A stretch of 64,000 bases of DNA from Symbiodinium natans. Taxonomy: Eukaryota; Sar; Dinophyceae; Suessiales; Symbiodiniaceae. A program made the translations under genes and the position numbers. The notes under the pieces are model-generated. The model was not told where the DNA came from. It saw only the letters and a program-made list of their open reading frames with translations, and did not search any database. Shown here one piece after another: positions 59,691-64,000 of this stretch; position 1 is the stretch's first letter, and each line of letters opens with the position of its first letter. The stretch spans positions 1 to 64,000 of the forward strand of contig CAJNDS010002245.1 of NCBI GenBank assembly GCA_905221605.1, in the 5' to 3' direction.

Positions 59691-59710
59691 TGGGGGGGGG
59701 GGGGGGGGGT
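59691..59710. repeat. G homopolymer before TTTAGGG block
   Basis: About 18 G followed by TTAGGGTCTAGGG units to 59786. Confidence 0.92.
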
Positions 59711-59898
59711 TAGGGTCTAGGGTTTAGGGTTTAGGCTTAGGGTTTAGGGTGTAGGGTTTTAGGGTATAGGGTTTAGGGTTTAGGGACTCCTTTGACGCAC
59801 GGAGCCGCACGGACTGCGAGGCGTGACGTGCTTCAGCCCCGACGCAGAAAGCTTGTTTCCCTTAGCTGCTGGCTCGGGTCGTTGTTCTAGGACGCAGA

Positions 59899-59985
59899 GT
59901 AGGCCCTTATTCCCTTTTCTAGGGTTTCGGTTCCCTTATTAGCCCCACTAAGCCGAAAAGGGCATCCTTTTATCCTTTTAACTCT
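59899..59985. mobile_element. MITE-like element, family M5, copy 2
   Basis: TAGGCCCTTATTCCCTTTTCTAGGG..GGTTCCCTTATT..CTAAGCCGAAAAGGGCATCC, collinear with 53748-53845. Confidence 0.7.
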
Positions 59986-60077
59986 TGGGTCTAGTGTTTG
60001 AATCGGGGTGTTGCAGACACTTTGGCTAGACCCAAAGAGGATTGAAGGATTCGCTTTGTGCTGGTTACACCTGCACA

Positions 60078-60170
60078 ATGGAAGTGCTCATGCACCTGCA
60101 AGTAGTGCTGATGGCTGTTGTCGCCACCATGGGCTGGTTGAACGTGTCAGTGACGCCGAATGAGTTGAGG
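60078..60170 (+). CDS. candidate first exon, signal- or membrane-like
   Basis: ATG 60078, MEVLMHLQVVLMAVV then ATMGWLNVSVTPNEL, ending AGG before GTTTAAGG (phase 0). The +1 frame (RIEGFALCWLHLHNG to TGA) is also open over the same bases, so the frame is not certain. Confidence 0.36.
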
Positions 60171-60198
60171 GTTTAAGGCTTGGGTTTAAGGGTTTGCG

Positions 60199-60492
60199 TT
60201 GAGGGGTTCAAACCCTAAGCCGTGCAACGCTTCAGAACTTTGCAGCTCGCTAGCTAGTATGACCCCTGAACCCTTAACAGTGTGCTATCTGAAGGCCTAC
60301 GACACCTTTTTCAAGCCCTTAACTCTAACCAACCCGAACTGCCCACCCCTAAACGCAAATATCCCCCACGCCCAGACCCCCAACCCATGCAACCGGAAGC
60401 CCTTAGACCCCATAATCGCCTCACAAAGCCCCCTGCGAACCCCCAGCTGCTTTCAGGTTAAAGCTGTAAGCCCCCCGCGACTTTGGGCTTAG
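60199..60492 (+). CDS. 97-codon ORF, Pro/Asn-rich, unknown
   Basis: Open from 60199 to TAG 60490; ATG at 60259. NASELCSSLASMTPE, then YLKAYDTFFKPLTL, then a Pro-rich half. The Pro-rich part overlaps degenerate C-rich repeat, so only the first half may be coding. Confidence 0.42.
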   Translation: MRGSNPKPCNASELCSSLASMTPEPLTVCYLKAYDTFFKPLTLTNPNCPPLNANIPHAQTPNPCNRKPLDPIIASQSPLRTPSCFQVKAVSPPRLWA

Positions 60493-60548
60493 GGCTTAGG
60501 GTTTAGGGTCTGGGGTCTAGGTTTTAGCGTTTAGGGTTCCTGCCTCAG

Positions 60549-60608
60549 GTCATTGGCTTCAGCATTTTCACCTTTGGCGTGCGGCCGCAGCTGTCGCGCG
60601 GGCCTTGA
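60549..60608 (+). CDS. candidate terminal exon, unknown
   Basis: CTGCCTCAG|G acceptor; VIGFSIFTFGVRPQL then SRGP, TGA. TTTAGGG units lie just upstream. Confidence 0.4.
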   Translation, partial: VIGFSIFTFGVRPQLSRGP

Positions 60609-60743
60609 GACACCCCTCAGGCTCTGAGCTCGGGCTTGCAGTTTCTACTTGGACAACTTGGACCTTCATGGGTAGCTATAGTTTTTACGGAATAATGTTT
60701 TAGGGTTTAGGGGGCAAAGCTAACGGAAACCTTATCAAAACAG

Positions 60744-60935
60744 GGACCCCTTCGTTTGGGAAACCCTCCGTCAAACGCCACTTACAAGTTTTCACAACTC
60801 CCTCAACTCCAAACCCTACGCCCTACCGCGCCGCGAGCCTTGAGGCTTCAGGAATTTCTTAGACGATTGAGGGTGCGCAAAACCCCAAGCCCAAAAACAT
60901 ATGCAGCCCAAACCCACCAACCTTCAAGGACCTAA
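60744..60935 (+). CDS. 63-codon open exon, basic, unknown
   Basis: TCAAAACAG|G acceptor; no ATG. GPLRLGNPPSNATYK, LRPTAPRALRLQEFL and RRLRVRKTPSPKTYA, TAA 60933. One of the longest islands open in a single frame. Arg/Pro/Leu-rich. Confidence 0.44.
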   Translation, partial: GPLRLGNPPSNATYKFSQLPQLQTLRPTAPRALRLQEFLRRLRVRKTPSPKTYAAQTHQPSRT

Positions 60936-60967
60936 AGCCCTTGAACGCCAACCGCTCCCACTCGATG

Positions 60968-61180
60968 GGCCTTCCCCGCAACATATTTCGAGTCCTTATG
61001 GTAGGAGCCGCCCCCAAAGAACTTGCAGCTATTGTCTTTTTTTGCCCCTGGTGGCGTTATGTTTCATTTGGTTTATCTTGCGCCCAAGTGAGAATTCAAC
61101 ACATTTTTCTTGTAGAACTGCAGGACTCTTATTGGAGGGAGGGCCTTAAGAGGAGTATGGTTGTGGCCCCTAAGCCCTAA
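60968..61180 (+). CDS. 71-codon ORF with hydrophobic middle, unknown
   Basis: ATG 60968, MGLPRNIFRVLMVGA, then AAIVFFCPWWRYVSF and QVRIQHIFLVELQDS, TAA in a CCCTAAG unit. Another + frame (82 codons) overlaps. Two hydrophobic segments suggest a membrane protein if real. Confidence 0.43.
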   Translation, partial: GLPRNIFRVLMVGAAPKELAAIVFFCPWWRYVSFGLSCAQVRIQHIFLVELQDSYWREGLKRSMVVAPKP

Positions 61181-61309
61181 GCTCTAAACCCTAAACCCTA
61201 AACCCTAAGCCCTAAACCCTAAACCCTAAACCCTAAATCCTAAACCCCTCAAAGGAGTACGGTTGTGGGACATCCTCGGGTAAAAGGCCACCTGAAGCCC
61301 CCATCTCAG

Positions 61310-61399
61310 GCCCGAGCCGGTGCGACGGGACAGCGTCTCGGAGCCCGGGGCCCTTCTCTCCAAGCCATCCGGGACTTCCAAGCCTTCGTTTTTTGTTAG
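61310..61399 (+). CDS. candidate terminal exon, unknown
   Basis: CCATCTCAG|G acceptor; ARAGATGQRLGARGP then SLQAIRDFQAF, then either donor GTTTTTTGTTAGGG (phase 0) or TAG 61397. G-rich repeat follows. Confidence 0.44.
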   Translation, partial: ARAGATGQRLGARGPSLQAIRDFQAFVFC

Positions 61400-61460
61400 G
61401 GTTTAGGGTTTAGGGTTTAGGGTTTAGGGTTTAGGGTTTAGGGTTTAGGGTTTAGGGTTG
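61395..61460. repeat. (TTTAGGG)n array
   Basis: About nine G-rich heptamers, followed by TAGGGTTTAGGG-type longer units to 61560. Confidence 0.96.
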
Positions 61461-61704
61461 TTTGCAGAGGGGGGCGGGGATTAGGGTAGGGTTTGGGGCA
61501 GGTTTTTAGGGTAGGGTTTAGGGTCGGATTTAGAGTAGGGTTTAGGGTAGGGTTTAGGACCGTAGGAAAGCAACTCCCCCCATTCTCCGCCACCCCCTGG
61601 TGCCAATTCACCCTAAACCCCACAACCCTCAACCCTAAACCCTCAAACCTAAGCCCTAAACTCCCTAAACCCTAAACCCCAGAACCCTCAGCCCTTGTAC
61701 CCAG

Positions 61705-62079
61705 CGATGGGCCTGAGGCCGAACGACTGGTCGAGGAGACTCACGGCTGTCCCTGGCTTGAATTCTATGCAGGTCCTGGGCCCCATGTTGAAGGATTTAG
61801 GGTTTAGGGGTTTAGGGGTTTAGGGTTTAGGGGTTTAGGGGTTTAGGGGTTTAGGGGTTTAGGGGTTTAGGGGTTTAGGGGTTTAGGGGTTTAGGGGTTT
61901 AGGGGTTTAGGGGTTTAGGGGTTACAGTTTAGGGGGCTGGAGCCTTGCGCCAATGTCACACCCTCATTCTCTCATCCGGACTGTTGCCTTCACAGCTCAT
62001 CAGATTAACTCCTGTAGAGGTTAGAGACGCAGACGCGAGACCGCTGATGAACAGCATGAACCCTGGACCTGGGAACTAA
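61705..62079 (+). CDS. two-exon gene end, unknown protein
   Basis: Exon 61705-61786 (GTACCCAG, phase 2) reads DGPEAERLVEETHGC then PWLEFYAGPGPH and ends before GTTGAAGG (phase 0). Exon 61996-62079 follows a strong acceptor (GGACTGTTGCCTTCACAG) and reads LIRLTPVEVRDADAR then PLMNSMNPGPGN, TAA. The 209-nt intron contains a (TTTAGGGG)n array. An earlier donor G|GTCCTG at 61773 is possible but breaks phase. Upstream exons are expected. No domain is recognised. Confidence 0.54.
61798..61925. repeat. (TTTAGGGG)n array
   Basis: About 15 tandem 8-mers GGGGTTTA, inside the proposed intron 61787-61995. Confidence 0.96.
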
Positions 62080-62126
62080 AGACCTTAGCACGTACAAATG
62101 ATTTGTGAGTCTAGCTCCTCCACAGT

Positions 62127-62192
62127 CAGATTTCATTCACACCAAGGACTCACGGATTCTTGGATAGCTGTCCCGAATGTGAATGAAATCTG
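62127..62192. repeat. 15-bp perfect inverted repeat, 36-bp loop
   Basis: CAGATTTCATTCACA (62127-62141) and its exact complement (62178-62192). It lies inside a + open block (62131-62230; HSHQGLTDSWIAVPN) and could be a hairpin or a tiny element. Confidence 0.75.
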
Positions 62193-62443
62193 CAAACGAA
62201 CAGACAAAGTGAAAGGAGTGAACACCGCATGATTCGTTTCGTAAGTATAGTTAACGCCCCGATCTCTTCTTCCTCTTAATTTCATCCTTGTCAGATTCAT
62301 TTTAACTGTAGTTTGTTGGTTGACTTTGCCATAACATTGAAACTCTTTGCAGCTGGATTGAGTGGGCATTAGACATAGACACAAGGTTCAGGGCTTCGGG
62401 CTTGTAGGATTCTGAGTTTAGGGAACATCTGAGGGGAAGCCAG

Positions 62444-62646
62444 CTCCAAATCTGCGGCCCAAAGTTGGCAAGCAACCCTACTAGATTTCGGGTTCTTGAT
62501 GCTTTCCCCCTCCAAGTAGGGTGGCGCAGGGTTTTGGGATGTTGGGTAAATCCTAAACCCTGAACCTAAACCCTAAACTACTTGAGGCGGTTCTTCTGGT
62601 GACGGCGTATCTCATGCTGATGCCTGGGCCCTTGAAGGGGTACTAG
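62444..62646 (+). CDS. candidate two-exon gene end, membrane helix
   Basis: Exon 62444-62515 (GAAGCCAG; donor CAA|GTAGGG, phase 0) reads LQICGPKLASNPTRF then RVLDAFPLQ. Exon 62587-62646 (TACTTGAG|G) reads AVLLVTAYLMLMPGP then LKGY, TAG. The 71-nt intron is telomere-like units, G-rich then C-rich. The second exon would be a membrane-spanning C-terminus. Confidence 0.48.
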
Positions 62647-62775
62647 GGCATTGGGTGTAGGGTTTAGGGTTTATACTTTAGGGTTTCTCAACAAGTCCAT
62701 TTAGGGGTCCAAGGCTTCAGTGCAGGTTTTGGGCCATGTGGGGGTACAGGAGTCTAGTTTGTGTCGAGGTTTGAG

Positions 62776-62845
62776 GGGTCCGTGAACCTCAAATCTGCCA
62801 TGAGCCGCTGCAGAATCCCAAGGAAGATCTACTCCCTGTTTGAGG
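62776..62845 (+). CDS. candidate exon, basic
   Basis: GTTTGAG|G acceptor; GSVNLKSAMSRCRIP then RKIYSLFE, donor G|GTTTAGG (phase 1). ATG at 62800 is internal. Confidence 0.36.
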
Positions 62846-62949
62846 GTTTAGGTTCTCTTACGCGCCCTAGGTTGCTCTTGGGTCTAGCAGCTGCATAGCT
62901 CTCCTGAACCCTCTCGAGGCCCCTAAACCCTAAACCCTAGACTCTAGAC

Positions 62950-63125
62950 CCTAAACCCCAAACCCCATAAACCCTATAAACCCTGTAAACCCCATAAACC
63001 CCATAAACCCTATAAACCCTATAAACCCTATAAAGCCTATGAACCCTATAAACCCCTTAAACCGACTTAAACCCCTTAAACCCCTTAAACCCTATAAACC
63101 CTATAAACCCCATAAACCCTCAACC
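62950..63125. repeat. (ACCCTATAA / ACCCCATAA)n array
   Basis: About 17 tandem 9-10-mers CCCTATAAA and CCCCATAAA, a TATA-containing derivative of the telomere-like unit. Confidence 0.93.
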
Positions 63126-63139
63126 CTCACCCCCGACAG

Positions 63140-63224
63140 AATGAGGCCGGCGAGCTGGCTCCAGGGCTCCTTTGAAGTGATCACCGCCCTGTGGGGCGGC
63201 CCTGGGGGCTGTCTTTTTTTTTAA
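63140..63224 (+). CDS. candidate terminal exon, unknown
   Basis: CCCCGACAG acceptor (phase 2), ATG 63141, MRPASWLQGSFEVIT then ALWGGPGGCLFF, TAA. GC-ending codons dominate up to a T run that supplies the final Phe codons and TAA. Confidence 0.42.
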
Positions 63225-63229
63225 AAGGC

Positions 63230-64000
63230 TTTTCAAGGGCTTTTAGGGTTCTTTCGGGGTGTTTTAGGTTTTCAGGGTTTTTAGGGTTTTTCGGGGTTTT
63301 TAGGGGTTTTTAGGGGTTTTTAGGGTTTTTTTTAAAGCTTTTTGGGCTTTAGGGTTTTTAGGGGTTTTAGGGTTTTTGGGGCCGGCCTTGGAGCTTAGGG
63401 TTTGAGGGCTTTGGTGTTTGTTGAGGTATGAGGGGTTTAGGGTTTAGGGTTTAGGGTTTAGGCTGAGGGTTTTACTGCAGTGTGAGGGGTTGAGAGACTT
63501 CGGGTTTTAGGGTTTGGGGGTGTGTTTGGGTTTAAGGTTTTATGGCTTTAGGGTTTATTGGGGGACCCTAAACCCTCCCCTAAACCCCAACCCCATTGTG
63601 AGTCCAGGGGTTTTAGAGATTTAGAGGTTCTAGATTCAGGCCTAAAAGCCCGAAAAGCCCTAAAAGCTCGAAAAGCCCTAAAAGCCCTAAACCCCACACC
63701 CAAAATGATTGGGTTGAGGTGAGTGTGGGCCCCCGGGATGCTACGGGGGCCCTCCCTTCAAGCCGGGTGTCATTGGGTTTCGGATTTAGGGTTTAGCGGT
63801 TAGGGTTTACGGGGTTAGGGTTTAGGGGTTGGGGTTTAGGGTTTAGGGTTTAGGGCTTCCAGTTTGGGGTTTTTTTGCGGCTTAGGGTTTGGGGTTGAAG
63901 CCCTTCCGAGCCCTCTTGGCTCCTCGCCCCTTCCGATGCGTCGGGCAAGTAGGGTTCAGGGATTTTTGTCTGAGGGCTTAGCCCCCAAATAGTAGGATTC
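63230..64000. other. G-rich telomere-like sequence, no supported gene
   Basis: TTTTTAGGG-type units (63230-63380), mixed TTTAGGG blocks and a 9-bp perfect GC stem GGGCCCCCG/CGGGGGCCC (about 63728-63753). No open island with convincing splice signals. Confidence 0.6.

Overview
The window looks like nuclear DNA of a dinoflagellate or a close alveolate relative. The reasons are a plant-type TTTAGGG telomere heptamer repeated in dozens of places, GC-rich coding segments, candidate genes almost all on one strand (+), many introns, acceptors often of the form AG|G, and lysine/glycine-rich protein tails. This assignment is inference. No rRNA, tRNA, plastid or prokaryotic gene cluster was recognised.

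Two classes of sequence alternate every 100-500 bp. One is interstitial telomere-like repeat, either (CCCTAAA)n or (TTTAGGG)n, with locally homogeneous variants (TTTTAGGG, TTTAGGGG, CCCTCAA, CCCTGAA, CCCTAGA, CCCTACA). The other is short GC-rich islands of 40-150 bp that read openly on the + strand. Islands commonly begin just after an AG and end just before GTTTAGGG or another GT. Joining them often keeps the reading frame. My interpretation is a tract of multi-exon genes whose introns are largely built from telomere-like repeat. The best supported models are at 9957-10495, 14215-15455, 21232-24644, 27791-28624, 29242-29572, 48717-49199, 58621-58891, 58971-59151 and 61705-62079. Splice sites were picked by eye. 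In GC-rich DNA more than one frame is often open, so individual exon calls carry modest confidence.

One long intact gene stands out: an intronless Nudix-like protein with a Lys/Gly-rich tail (40525-41874). Almost all other candidate products are short and unrecognised.

Layout: 0-0.7 kb, a large A/C-rich inverted repeat. 0.7-5 kb, telomeric repeat with exons. 5.1-7.99 kb, an AT-rich degenerate minisatellite, then a palindromic CTCGAG tandem repeat and microsatellites. 8-37 kb, telomeric introns and exons with several MITE-like elements. 37.2-38.3 kb, a cluster of near-perfect AATTAAATC palindromes around an ATT/ACT tract. 38.5-50.5 kb, exons, the Nudix gene and microsatellites. 50.9-53.5 kb, a purine tract and a dimeric ~111 bp satellite with G/C homopolymer hairpins. 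53.8-64 kb, a pure CCCTCAA array, a G-skewed tract and many further exons.
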